Below, piece after piece: positions 17,676 through 25,788 of a DNA stretch of 64,000 nucleotides. Made by a program: the position numbers and the translations under genes. The stretch is taken from NCBI GenBank assembly GCA_015061575.1, contig SUWF01000001.1:49612-113611 (forward strand), read 5' to 3'. Numbering within the stretch: position 1 is the first letter of the stretch; the number at the start of each line of letters is the position of its first letter. This DNA comes from Lentisphaerota bacterium (GTDB taxonomy: Bacteria; Verrucomicrobiota; Lentisphaeria; Victivallales; Victivallaceae). The notes under the pieces are model-generated. The model did no database searches. It was not told the DNA's origin and worked only from the letters and a program-made list of their open reading frames with translations.

Positions 17676-18944
17676 ATGACTTACGAAGAAAAAATGCGGC
17701 GTTTTAATCAGGACCGCTTCGGTATTTATGTACATTTCGGGTTGTATTCGCTGTTGGGGCGCGGCGAGTGGACGATGTATTCGGAACGTATCCCGGCAGC
17801 GGAGTATGCCAAGCTGGCGGATAAGTTCCAGCCGCATGCCAACTGCGCCCGGGAGTGGGTGGAAGCTGCGGTGGCCGCCGGGGCCAAATATATGGTTTTG
17901 ACGACCCGTCACCATGAAGGTTTTTGTCTTTTTGACAGTGCTTATTCAGATTATACCAGCGCCAAACTGGGCTGTAAACGGGATATTGTCCGGGAATATG
18001 TGGACGCAGCCCGGGCGGCCGGATTGCGGGTAGGGCTGTATTACTCACTGCTGGATTGGCGCTTTCCCGGCTACTTTGAGCCGGAAAAATATCCGGAATC
18101 AAAAGCAGCTTTGATCAAACAGATCTTTGGTCAGGTGCGGGAGCTGATGACCAATTACGGCAAGATCGATATTCTGGAATATGATGGCGGCTGGGATGCC
18201 AAATTGTGCAAAGACCGAGCGCAGTGGGCCGAATTCTGGAACGCAGTTGAGCTCAACAAAATGGTGCGCTCGCTGCAGCCGGATATTATCATCAACGACC
18301 GCTCCGGAGCTGATGAAGATATCGAAACACCTGAACAGGTGGTCAGAGCCGGTGTGCAGCGCATGACCGAAAGCTGCATGTGCATCGGCGATTCCTGCGC
18401 CTGGGGTTATACCAGATTCAATCCCAATTGGAAATCGCCGGAACAACTGCTGCAGCATCTGGTCATGGCTGCGCAGCTGGGCGGGAATTATCTGCTCAAT
18501 ATCGGTCCGTGCCCGGATGGCTCCATCCGTAATGAGGAGTTGGAGCGTTTGCAGGCAGTCGGACGCTGGCTGAAAGATAATCACGAAGCGATCTACGGTT
18601 CCGAAAGCTGCGAGCTTATCGGGGCATCGCAGCCCGGTTGCGTGGATTTGAATCTGCAGGGACCGTGGACACGCAAAGGCAATATCGGCTATTGGTGTAT
18701 TTTCCGCTGGCCCGGCAAAACGGCTGCGGCAGTGCGGGTGGGCGTGCCGATAAAAAAAGTTGCTTTACTGGCCACTGGTCAGGAATATCCGTTCACTTGG
18801 GATCCATGCGACGGTAAGTTGACCATTTTTGATTTGCCGGAGCTGCCGCCGGATCCGTTGGCGTCGGTGCTGAAAGTGGAGTTTGAGGATATACCCAAAC
18901 GGATGACTGAAACTGATCTGGCAGCGTGGCTCAAGCTGGATTGA
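17676..18944 (+). CDS. GH29 alpha-L-fucosidase
   Basis: The 422-residue protein shows the GH29 pattern: FGIYVHFGLYS at 15-25, the substrate-binding TTRHHEGFCLFDS at 76-88, and LEYDGGWDA, where D170 takes the nucleophile position. It lacks a signal peptide, so it would act on imported fuco-oligosaccharides or be exported another way. CAGGAG precedes the ATG. It lies just after the terminator of the sugar operon and may be separately transcribed. The second half forms the usual beta-sandwich. The family call is firm; linkage preference is unknown. Confidence 0.92.
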   Translation: MTYEEKMRRFNQDRFGIYVHFGLYSLLGRGEWTMYSERIPAAEYAKLADKFQPHANCAREWVEAAVAAGAKYMVLTTRHHEGFCLFDSAYSDYTSAKLGCKRDIVREYVDAARAAGLRVGLYYSLLDWRFPGYFEPEKYPESKAALIKQIFGQVRELMTNYGKIDILEYDGGWDAKLCKDRAQWAEFWNAVELNKMVRSLQPDIIINDRSGADEDIETPEQVVRAGVQRMTESCMCIGDSCAWGYTRFNPNWKSPEQLLQHLVMAAQLGGNYLLNIGPCPDGSIRNEELERLQAVGRWLKDNHEAIYGSESCELIGASQPGCVDLNLQGPWTRKGNIGYWCIFRWPGKTAAAVRVGVPIKKVALLATGQEYPFTWDPCDGKLTIFDLPELPPDPLASVLKVEFEDIPKRMTETDLAAWLKLD

Positions 18945-19098
18945 CGGTCAGGGTCTGCTGCCGGACAGCTGCCGTCTGTCAATGACTTAGCACATCTGTT
19001 GGCAGTTTGAGCAAGGCCGCAAGCAGGCATTATGCTTTTTACAGTCATGTGTAAATATAAAAAATGCAGATTTTTTGCAAGAAAAGTGCGTATAAAAC

Positions 19099-19126
19099 TT
19101 GCGAAATTTTAAAATGCGGTTATATT
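19099..19126 (+). promoter_or_regulatory. Promoter of rpmA
   Basis: TTGCGA (19099-19104), 16-bp spacer, TATATT (19121-19126), about 60 bases before the start. Confidence 0.55.
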
Positions 19127-19186
19127 AATGTTTCATTGTGTTACGTTAGAACAATTATAAAAATTTTTACATAAAGGGATTTTATC

Positions 19187-19438
19187 ATGGCACATAAAAA
19201 AGGTCAATCCAGCAGCCGTAACGGCCGCGACAGCAATCCGCAGTATCTGGGTGTGAAAAAGTACGGTGGGCAGAGCGTTCTCGCCGGCAACATCATCGTC
19301 CGTCAGTGCGGTACCAAATTTCATCCGGGCAAAAACGTTGGCTGCGGCCGCGATTACACGCTTTTCGCTCTTTGCGATGGTATTGTGGAATTCCGCAAAT
19401 CCGCTCGCACTGTCAGCGTGATTCCGGTCGAAGCGTAA
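19187..19438 (+). CDS. rpmA: 50S ribosomal protein bL27
   Basis: The 83-residue protein begins [20 protein letters not shown] and contains [21 protein letters not shown], the hallmark of bL27, which reaches towards the peptidyl-transferase centre. Length and start match the family, and it has no N-terminal extension that would need processing. In most bacteria rplU (bL21) directly precedes it; here the upstream gene is a fucosidase, so rplU must lie elsewhere. It is followed by a terminator and obgE. Confidence 0.98.
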   Translation: MAHKKGQSSSRNGRDSNPQYLGVKKYGGQSVLAGNIIVRQCGTKFHPGKNVGCGRDYTLFALCDGIVEFRKSARTVSVIPVEA

Positions 19439-19467
19439 GTTTGACGCTTCCTGCGAACAGATTTTTC

Positions 19468-19504
19468 AAGCCCGTACTCTGTTTTATTCAGAGGTGCGGG
19501 CTTT
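19468..19504 (+). terminator. Terminator or attenuator between rpmA and obgE
   Basis: AAGCCCGTACTCTG pairs imperfectly with CAGAGGTGCGGGCTT around a TTTTATT loop, followed by TCTGTTTG. Partial read-through into obgE is likely, given the short distance. Confidence 0.55.
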
Positions 19505-19550
19505 CTGTTTGTCGGGAAAATAGCAAGATATTTATATTGAGGTAGATCGT

Positions 19551-20678
19551 ATGTTTGTTGATCGGGTAAAGATTTCTGTAAAAGGCGGCCGGGGCGGCAA
19601 CGGCTGTGTGAGCTTCCATCGCGAAAAATTCGTGCCGCGCGGCGGTCCGGATGGCGGTAACGGCGGCAACGGCGGCAGTGTCATACTCAAGGCTGATGTC
19701 AATGAACAGAGCCTTATTGATCTGAGCTATAACCGCCACTACGATGCGGCGAACGGGCCGCATGGCAAAGGCAAAAATATGTATGGCCGCAATGCCGATA
19801 ATGTTATCGTCAAAGTGCCGGTCGGAACGGTGGTTTATGATGAAGAAAGCGGCGAGTTTCTCGGTGATTTGGAAACTGCCGGTATGGAGCTGGTCGTAGC
19901 GCGCGGCGGCAAGGGAGGCAAAGGCAATGCGGCTTTTGCCACCAGCGGCAACCGGGCTCCGCGTTTTGCCGAAGAAGGTACTGAGGGCGAAGAAAAACTT
20001 TTGCTCCTGGAGCTTAAAACCATTGCTGATGTGGGGCTGGTGGGGTATCCCAATGCCGGAAAATCCACGCTGCTGCGGGCGCTTTCGGCGGCCAAGCCCA
20101 AGGTGGCGCCCTATCCGTTTACCACGCTGCACCCCATGGTCGGGGTGGTGGAGTATCCGGACTTCGGACGCTTGACGGTTGCGGATATACCCGGGTTGAT
20201 CGATGGAGCGCACCGCAATGTGGGATTGGGACATCACTTTTTGCGCCACATCGAACGGACGCACCTTTTGGTCTACGTTCTGGATATGGCCGGGATCGAC
20301 GGACGCACGCCGTGGGAGGATTTCCGCCATCTGCAAAGCGAGCTGGAGCTTTACATGAAGGGGCTCAGCAAACGCCCGGCTCTGATCGCTGCCAATAAGA
20401 TGGATTTGCCGGAAAGTGCCGAAAATCTGGCGCTGCTGCGGGAGGAACTTGCCAGCGAAGTAATTGATATCGTGCCGATTTCGGCAGATAAGTGCGAGCT
20501 GGATAATTTGAAAACGCTGCTGCGGGAAAAAGTCGGTTCCATCCAGAAGTCGTCGCCATTCTTTGTGGGCGCCAAGCATACCGGCGGGGTGGACTTGGTG
20601 GAGCTGGAAGATTCTGACGAGCTGCCGGATATTTTGCCCGATCTGGATATGCTGCTTGATGACAACGATGAACTTTGA
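19551..20678 (+). CDS. obgE: Obg-family GTPase
   Basis: The 375-residue protein has the glycine-rich Obg fold in the first 155 residues (GGRGGNGCVSF, then GGPDGGNGGNGG) and a G domain with GYPNAGKST at 165-173, DIPG at 212-215, a NKMD specificity motif near residue 280, and an ISADK-type G5 motif. It acts in 50S maturation and stress signalling. The C-terminus is short and acidic. Its position after rpmA is the conserved bacterial arrangement. The following rsmA start lies 8 bases after its stop. Confidence 0.97.
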   Translation: MFVDRVKISVKGGRGGNGCVSFHREKFVPRGGPDGGNGGNGGSVILKADVNEQSLIDLSYNRHYDAANGPHGKGKNMYGRNADNVIVKVPVGTVVYDEESGEFLGDLETAGMELVVARGGKGGKGNAAFATSGNRAPRFAEEGTEGEEKLLLLELKTIADVGLVGYPNAGKSTLLRALSAAKPKVAPYPFTTLHPMVGVVEYPDFGRLTVADIPGLIDGAHRNVGLGHHFLRHIERTHLLVYVLDMAGIDGRTPWEDFRHLQSELELYMKGLSKRPALIAANKMDLPESAENLALLREELASEVIDIVPISADKCELDNLKTLLREKVGSIQKSSPFFVGAKHTGGVDLVELEDSDELPDILPDLDMLLDDNDEL

Positions 20679-20686
20679 GTGTATCT

Positions 20687-21511
20687 ATGAATAAAAGTGA
20701 ACTGCTTGCCCAGTTGGAAAAACTCAATATGCGCCCGGGCCGCGGCTTGGGGCAGAACTTTTTGCTGGATAACAATCTGCTGGAGTTCATCGCCCGCAGT
20801 GCCAATATCATGCCCGGAGAAGTGGTGCTGGAAGTCGGCCCCGGATTCGGAGCGTTGACCGAAAAACTGCTGGCGTACGGTGCTGAACTCTACGCTGTGG
20901 AGTTCGATCACCGGGTGTGTGAGTTTTTGCGTGCCAATCATCAGGAAAGTAATTTCCATCTGACTGAAGGCGATGGCTGCCGGGTTGATTATGCGCAGCT
21001 TTTGGGCGCAGAAACTCCGTTCCGGGCCATTGCCAATTTGCCTTATGCGGTAAGCAGTGTGCTGATCGCCAGGTTTCTGGAGCTGCCCAATCCGCCGCAG
21101 CAGATGATTTTTATGCTGCAAAAAGAGATGGGCGAACGTCTGGCGGCGCAGCCGGGGAAGGGCAGTTATGGGGCGCTTTCGGTGCGGGTGCAGCAGCTCT
21201 ATGATGTAAAAATATTGCGCATTGTGCCGCCGGAAGTATTTTATCCGGCCCCGGCTGTGGATTCGGCGTTGGTCGCATTTGACCGCAAAGCGGATTTTCC
21301 GGCTCCGGAGGCGCGGAAAAAGTTGGAAAAAGTGGTCAAATTAGCTTTCCTCAACCGGCGCAAACAGCTTGGTAAGGTGCTTAAACAGCACTATTCCGAA
21401 GAAGCGATCCGCGCCGCTTTGGCAGAGGTCGGACACCCGTGGGAGATCCGGCCGGAAAAAATTACAGTTCAGGAGTTTGAAAAATTGGCAAATCTGCTGA
21501 ACGATCGCTGA
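20687..21511 (+). CDS. rsmA: 16S rRNA (adenine1518/1519-N6)-dimethyltransferase
   Basis: The protein (274 residues from ATG 20687) has RGLGQNFLLDNN, the SAM motif VLEVGPGFGALTE and the catalytic NLPYAVSS loop of the RsmA/KsgA family, which dimethylates two adjacent adenines near the 3' end of 16S rRNA. A TTG at 20675 overlapping the obgE stop is an alternative start; the ATG is preferred. It probably shares a transcript with obgE. The gene ends before a new promoter at 21526. Confidence 0.96.
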   Translation: MNKSELLAQLEKLNMRPGRGLGQNFLLDNNLLEFIARSANIMPGEVVLEVGPGFGALTEKLLAYGAELYAVEFDHRVCEFLRANHQESNFHLTEGDGCRVDYAQLLGAETPFRAIANLPYAVSSVLIARFLELPNPPQQMIFMLQKEMGERLAAQPGKGSYGALSVRVQQLYDVKILRIVPPEVFYPAPAVDSALVAFDRKADFPAPEARKKLEKVVKLAFLNRRKQLGKVLKQHYSEEAIRAALAEVGHPWEIRPEKITVQEFEKLANLLNDR

Positions 21512-21525
21512 AAAATTATTTTAAG

Positions 21526-21553
21526 TTGACAAAAACTCTTCTTGTTGCTAACA
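21526..21553 (+). promoter_or_regulatory. Promoter of the unknown four-gene cassette
   Basis: TTGACA (21526-21531) with CTAACA 16 bp later (21548-21553); TAACAC at 17 bp is the alternative -10. AAGGAG (21561-21566) follows. Confidence 0.5.
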
Positions 21554-21575
21554 CCGTTACAAGGAGAGTTTTTTT

Positions 21576-22760
21576 ATGCAGATACAATTTTTGGATGCAC
21601 CGGAGTTTGCCATTGACCGCAATGGCGTATTGCGCCGCTCAGGCAGTTGGCTTTTGAGTGCCGCAGAAGATACCTGTGATATTGCTGCTGCCGCTGAGAG
21701 CTGGGCCGGAACCACCGGCAGCGCATGGCGCAAACCGACCGCTTCCGGCGAAGATTATACTTTGGATCCGGAGGTTATTGTTACTTCCATAAATTGTCAG
21801 GCCTTGGACAGTTTGAATGTCAAAGTTACTTTTCAGGGGACCAAGAGTTCCGGACAGGTGATCGAAGCAATCAAGTCAAGTTACCGCTTTGAACGGCGCA
21901 AAGATCTCAGCGAATACAAGATCGCTCAATTTGAAATGGCCGCCTCCGACGTCGAGTCCATGCCCAAAATCGGCGATTTGATCGATTGGGCCGGCGAAAA
22001 TTACCGCTGCGAGTCCGCTGTGGCCGAAGCTCAGGGCGATGAAGCGGCAATCGTTACTTTGACGGCAGTAAATATTGCTGTTGAACTGGAAGGTCGGATC
22101 GAATCTGTCAGCAATGCGGAATTTGAACAGGTCAAGGTCGGTACATTTTTGCTTATGCCGGATGCGCTGGAGGCGTTTCTGGAGCGTAATTCACTGCACA
22201 GTCCGGCCGAGTGGGCGGGCGAAAATTTTTATATTTTCAATCAGGAGTGCGAGGTCGCTGATTCTGCGTTGCGCACCCGGGTGATCCTCAAGGCCCGCTA
22301 TGTGCAGCTGCAGATGATCGAAAATCTGCGCAGCGAAGAGATCGTTTCGCTGGGCAATGATATTCCGGAAATACTCTATATCTGGAGCAGCCGCTGGCGG
22401 GCCGCCGCCGGAGACCAGGCGATTTTTGAAGCCATGTTGGGTACGGCGCCGGTCAATTGGGGCCACCCGGAGGCGGTGATTTGTCAGATCACTCCCAAGC
22501 GGATTTCGGATTGCGAGTTTGAATATCAGTTGGAAGCCCGGCTGCCGGAAACGGTCGGCTGTTCTATCAACAATAAATATTGGCAGGATCGGGATCTGCC
22601 GGATCGCCGGGAATATTATGCCCGGGTGGGGGAAATGCGTTTTTCGCCGGTGCAGTGCGGCTATACCTGGCGGAGCAATGGCAACTACACGCCGCTGAAT
22701 AACTGGCAGCCGGCTATGCAATGCCCGCTGAATACAACCAATCCGCTGCCCCAGCGCTGA
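21576..22760 (+). CDS. Protein of unknown function, phage-structural-like
   Basis: The 394-residue protein is not recognised. It has no signal peptide or membrane segment, and it is acidic and rich in Trp, Glu and Ala. The sequence alternates short beta-type segments (ITSINCQALDSLNVKVTFQG, EQVKVGTFLLMP) and ends with a proline- and asparagine-rich tail. It overlaps the next frame if that gene starts at 22721. With its neighbours it forms a cassette with its own promoter, inserted between housekeeping rsmA and an FMN reductase. The size, overlapping frames and a partner with a Ser-rich linker suggest bacteriophage tail or virion proteins; this is inference. Confidence 0.7.
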   Translation: MQIQFLDAPEFAIDRNGVLRRSGSWLLSAAEDTCDIAAAAESWAGTTGSAWRKPTASGEDYTLDPEVIVTSINCQALDSLNVKVTFQGTKSSGQVIEAIKSSYRFERRKDLSEYKIAQFEMAASDVESMPKIGDLIDWAGENYRCESAVAEAQGDEAAIVTLTAVNIAVELEGRIESVSNAEFEQVKVGTFLLMPDALEAFLERNSLHSPAEWAGENFYIFNQECEVADSALRTRVILKARYVQLQMIENLRSEEIVSLGNDIPEILYIWSSRWRAAAGDQAIFEAMLGTAPVNWGHPEAVICQITPKRISDCEFEYQLEARLPETVGCSINNKYWQDRDLPDRREYYARVGEMRFSPVQCGYTWRSNGNYTPLNNWQPAMQCPLNTTNPLPQR

Positions 22761-23026
22761 TCAATCAGCCGGTCAAGATGCTGGAGATCGTTGAAGTTAC
22801 TTATCTTAAAGGAGTATCTTCCAAAAATATGGATAGTATCGTCAGCTGGTTTACTGGCGGCAGGGTGAGCAATACTACTTTGATCGGCATTACGGGCAGT
22901 TTTCTGCGGTATGATCTGGATGTGGACGATGTTATCGACAGCCGTGACCGCAAATGGACCCGGATCACCAAAGCTTACCGGCTGGCTCCCGGCGGATTTG
23001 ACTGGAGCCCGACTTACTGGATCTGA
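22721..23026 (+). CDS. Small protein of unknown function in the phage-like cassette
   Basis: This frame of up to 101 residues overlaps the previous gene by 40 bases. A start at 22778 (MLEIVEVTYLKG) would avoid the overlap and give 82 residues; neither has a clear ribosome site. The C-terminus contains DVDDVIDSRDRKWTRITKAY, which reads like a compact beta domain. Its stop codon overlaps an ATG at 23026, showing tight coupling to the next gene. No family recognised. Confidence 0.6.
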   Translation: MPAEYNQSAAPALINQPVKMLEIVEVTYLKGVSSKNMDSIVSWFTGGRVSNTTLIGITGSFLRYDLDVDDVIDSRDRKWTRITKAYRLAPGGFDWSPTYWI

Positions 23027-23043
23027 TGGGAGGAGTGAAAATT

Positions 23044-24270
23044 ATGATCAGAAAATATACCCCGGTACCGCACAGTAATTTTCCGCTGATCGGCGGCGAA
23101 TGGCTTATTGCCGAAAACAACGCCCGGGAATCGATAATCAATTTTTCGCCGGAGTTTTGCCTGGAAGATCCGTCAACTTACCGGGGCAACTTTCATGTGG
23201 TACCCGGTTCCAACGATGGACAGGTATCGGTTTTTGATACGTCGTTCAGCGACGAAAGCAGCGCCTTGGCTCAAAGCCGTTCCGGTACGGTGCAGCTGCG
23301 CTGGCAGGAAATTTTTTCCGGCGAGCTGGCCAACAGTTATTACTCCCGGCCGCAGCGGGTGGTGACCAATGTGGCTCCGCTGATTGATTTTGATGTTGTG
23401 CAAAGCGGCTGGCTGCTGCTGCGCATGACGCTGGCCACAGCAAATCTTTTTGATTTTTTCTTTGAAGACAGTTATTTGGGAAAGGTCTATTTGAAATTCG
23501 CCTGGGTGCTGTTGCCGGAACTGCCGGAACCATCGGAAAAAAGCGATTATTTGCCGGTGGCAGCCTTGATATTGGACAGCAGTGGCAATGTGGAAATCAT
23601 TCAGCAGCATTATGGGCCGGGAACGTTGTGGATACCGCTAAAGGAAGCATCGCAAAGTGACAGTCAGGATAGTTCAAGTTCCAGTTCCAGCAGCTCTTCT
23701 GGCTTGGAATCCAGTTCCAGTTTGAGCGAAAGCGGCTCTTCCAGCTCGGTTTCGGATTCCGACAGCAGCAACAGCGATGAAACAGCAGAAATCGAAGTGA
23801 CTTTTGTTTATCAGGAATCGACTGATTCGCTGGAGTCGGATGGCTCCACTTTCCGGCGTTATGGTGAAGTATCGCTCAGCGGCAGTTTTACTGCGGCGGC
23901 GCCTTACCCGGATGGCGGCTACACCGTGGTTTTGACCGGCAGCGAAACTTACGATGACGGCGAAGGTTACGGCGAACAAACCTATCCGGCACAGCACACG
24001 ATGAATATTTTCCGTAACGATGAACTCGGTCGATGGGATTTTTATGATGCGGATGCTTTTGATTGGGCGGATCTGCTTGATTATGAAGATACTGTCGATG
24101 ATATAAGTTACAGTACGCCGGTTTATGATTTTCCGAAAGCATCGCCCGGAGATGTTTATCCTGACGGCACGATCCAGGTCGATCACTATGTGGTCAACGG
24201 CCTCAACGAGCCGGTGCCGTTTTATGTGCTGACCAGTTCGCTTATTGTAACATTCAAGGTAAAAAAATAA
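23044..24270 (+). CDS. Two-domain protein with a serine-rich linker, phage-structural-like
   Basis: From ATG 23044 (GGGAGGAG eight bases upstream; the ATG at 23026 overlaps that ribosome site) the protein is 408 residues. An N-terminal domain of about 200 residues is joined by a linker at about 205-247, made almost only of Ser with Asp and Glu, to a C-terminal domain of about 160 residues rich in Tyr, Asp and Gly. Such linkers are frequent in structural proteins of PVC-group phages, to my recollection. No signal peptide is present, so the linker is not an ordinary secreted-protein stalk. Function unknown. Confidence 0.7.
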   Translation: MIRKYTPVPHSNFPLIGGEWLIAENNARESIINFSPEFCLEDPSTYRGNFHVVPGSNDGQVSVFDTSFSDESSALAQSRSGTVQLRWQEIFSGELANSYYSRPQRVVTNVAPLIDFDVVQSGWLLLRMTLATANLFDFFFEDSYLGKVYLKFAWVLLPELPEPSEKSDYLPVAALILDSSGNVEIIQQHYGPGTLWIPLKEASQSDSQDSSSSSSSSSSGLESSSSLSESGSSSSVSDSDSSNSDETAEIEVTFVYQESTDSLESDGSTFRRYGEVSLSGSFTAAAPYPDGGYTVVLTGSETYDDGEGYGEQTYPAQHTMNIFRNDELGRWDFYDADAFDWADLLDYEDTVDDISYSTPVYDFPKASPGDVYPDGTIQVDHYVVNGLNEPVPFYVLTSSLIVTFKVKK

Positions 24271-24271
24271 A

Positions 24272-25000
24272 ATGCACAGCAGTACAGTCGATATAGTTAT
24301 ACCGTTGGGCAGCACCAGCAAATATGCCAACTTTGAACTGCGTATGGCGCTGCGCAGTATCCATAAATATGGGCGGCATTGCCGGAATATTTATCTGGTG
24401 GGTTCCGATATTCCAACTTGGGTGCGCAACTGCCGGATCATTGAGTATCCGGATCATCACCGGCACAACAAAGATGCCAATTTGATCGATAAATTGCTGG
24501 CGGCTGCCCAGCTGCCGGATTTGAGCAGAAAATTTATCTTTTGGAGCGATGATCAAGTTGCGCTGCACCGTTTCAGTGCGGTTGCGTTGCAGCCGGCTTA
24601 CAATCGCCGCAGTGCTGCGGCATTTGACCGGCAGCGCATCTGGCACCGCCGTATGAAAAATACGCTGGAATATTTGCAAAAGCACGGCTGCTCAATCAAA
24701 TACAATTGGGATAGTCACCTGCCGCAGATCATGGATAAAGAGTTATTTTGCCGGATCATGAGTCAGGTAAATTATACAGCGGAACCCGGTTTTTGTATAA
24801 ATACGCTCTATTTCGGTTTGCTCAATACTCCGCCGGTAGTGGAGCAGAGTCAAATCAAAAAAACGATCGAAAGGGGGGAGTTTTTAACCGCTTTGCCTGG
24901 CGATAAACTCTTTTTGGGCTACAATGACTCCGCTTTGCAGGGCAATTTAGCCGGGCTGCTGTTGGAACATTTTCCGCACGCAAGTGTATTTGAAGAGTAA
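24272..25000 (+). CDS. Stealth-type/glycosyltransferase-like protein
   Basis: The 242-residue protein begins VDIVIPLGSTSKYANFELRM and contains ALRSIHKYGRHCRNIYLVG and KFIFWSDDQVAL. This matches the Stealth CR2 pattern (paired SIxK...YLV and F.SDD segments) and small transferases encoded near phage tail genes. Known Stealth proteins move sugar-phosphates onto surface glycans. Only the core is present; other conserved regions are short or missing. It starts one base after the previous stop, so it belongs to the same cassette. It could glycosylate the serine-rich linker of its neighbour; this is a hypothesis. Confidence 0.65.
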   Translation: MHSSTVDIVIPLGSTSKYANFELRMALRSIHKYGRHCRNIYLVGSDIPTWVRNCRIIEYPDHHRHNKDANLIDKLLAAAQLPDLSRKFIFWSDDQVALHRFSAVALQPAYNRRSAAAFDRQRIWHRRMKNTLEYLQKHGCSIKYNWDSHLPQIMDKELFCRIMSQVNYTAEPGFCINTLYFGLLNTPPVVEQSQIKKTIERGEFLTALPGDKLFLGYNDSALQGNLAGLLLEHFPHASVFEE

Positions 25001-25009
25001 AGAGGCAGC

Positions 25010-25038
25010 TTGACAAATCGCCCACCAGGGTATATATT
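25010..25038 (+). promoter_or_regulatory. Promoter of the FMN reductase gene
   Basis: TTGACA (25010-25015), 17-bp spacer, TATATT (25033-25038): a near-consensus promoter. Confidence 0.75.
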
Positions 25039-25078
25039 AGCAGAAAATTATCCCAACGGAGAGATACGGAGGTTTTTT

Positions 25079-25705
25079 ATGAAAGTATTACTGGTCAATG
25101 GCAGTCCGCATAAAGAAGGCTGCGTTTTTACCGCTTTGTCGGAAATCGCCGGTACTTTGCAGCAGGAAGGAGTGAACAGCGAAATTTTCTGGATCGGCAA
25201 CAAGCCGGTGCAGGGCTGTATTGCCTGCTGGCAATGCCGCAGTGAGGAATCAACGACTCACCGCTGTGTTTTTCAGGACGAACTTTACAGGAGTTTTGTG
25301 GAAAAAATGGCGGCAGCTGATGCGGTCATTATTGGCGCACCTGTCTATTATGCCGGGCCGCCCGGAGCGTTGTGTGCGATCCTTGACCGGGTATGTTTTT
25401 CGGCATCGGAGCTGTTCAAACACAAACCGGCGGCGTGCGTTGTCAACTGTCGCCGGGGCGGGGCCAGTTCGACCTTTGACCGCTTGAATAAGTATTTTAC
25501 GATTTTGCAAATGCCGGTGGTTTCCAGTCAGTATTGGAACTCAACGCACGGTTTTACGCCTGAAGATGTACAAAAGGATCTGGAAGGTTTGCAGACTATG
25601 CGCACATTGGGTAGAAACATGGCGCATTTGCTGAAAAGTTATAAGCTTGCATCCCTGCCGCTGCCGGAAGCAGAAGAACCGGTAATGACCAACTTCATCG
25701 ACTGA
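25079..25705 (+). CDS. NADPH-dependent FMN reductase/flavodoxin-fold protein
   Basis: The protein is 208 residues from ATG 25079, with GGAGG seven bases upstream. It has the flavodoxin-like start KVLLVNGSPHKEGCVFTAL, a cysteine pair GCIACWQC (residues about 48-55) and GAPVYYAGPPG, the pattern of iron-sulphur flavoprotein and WrbA-like NADPH:FMN reductases. The two cysteines may bind a metal or form a redox pair. It is monocistronic between its own promoter and terminator. Its electron acceptor is unknown. Confidence 0.9.
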   Translation: MKVLLVNGSPHKEGCVFTALSEIAGTLQQEGVNSEIFWIGNKPVQGCIACWQCRSEESTTHRCVFQDELYRSFVEKMAAADAVIIGAPVYYAGPPGALCAILDRVCFSASELFKHKPAACVVNCRRGGASSTFDRLNKYFTILQMPVVSSQYWNSTHGFTPEDVQKDLEGLQTMRTLGRNMAHLLKSYKLASLPLPEAEEPVMTNFID

Positions 25706-25728
25706 AGTTGCCGGTGTTGAAATTAAAA

Positions 25729-25770
25729 AAGGCCGCCGCAAACGGTTAAGTTTTGCGGCGGCCTTGATTT
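25729..25770. terminator. Bidirectional terminator between convergent genes
   Basis: A perfect 14-bp stem AAGGCCGCCGCAAA (25729-25742) with its complement (25752-25765), flanked by an A-run on the left and a T-rich tail on the right. Confidence 0.8.
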
Positions 25771-25788
25771 TATTCAGCTAAGCTTGGG

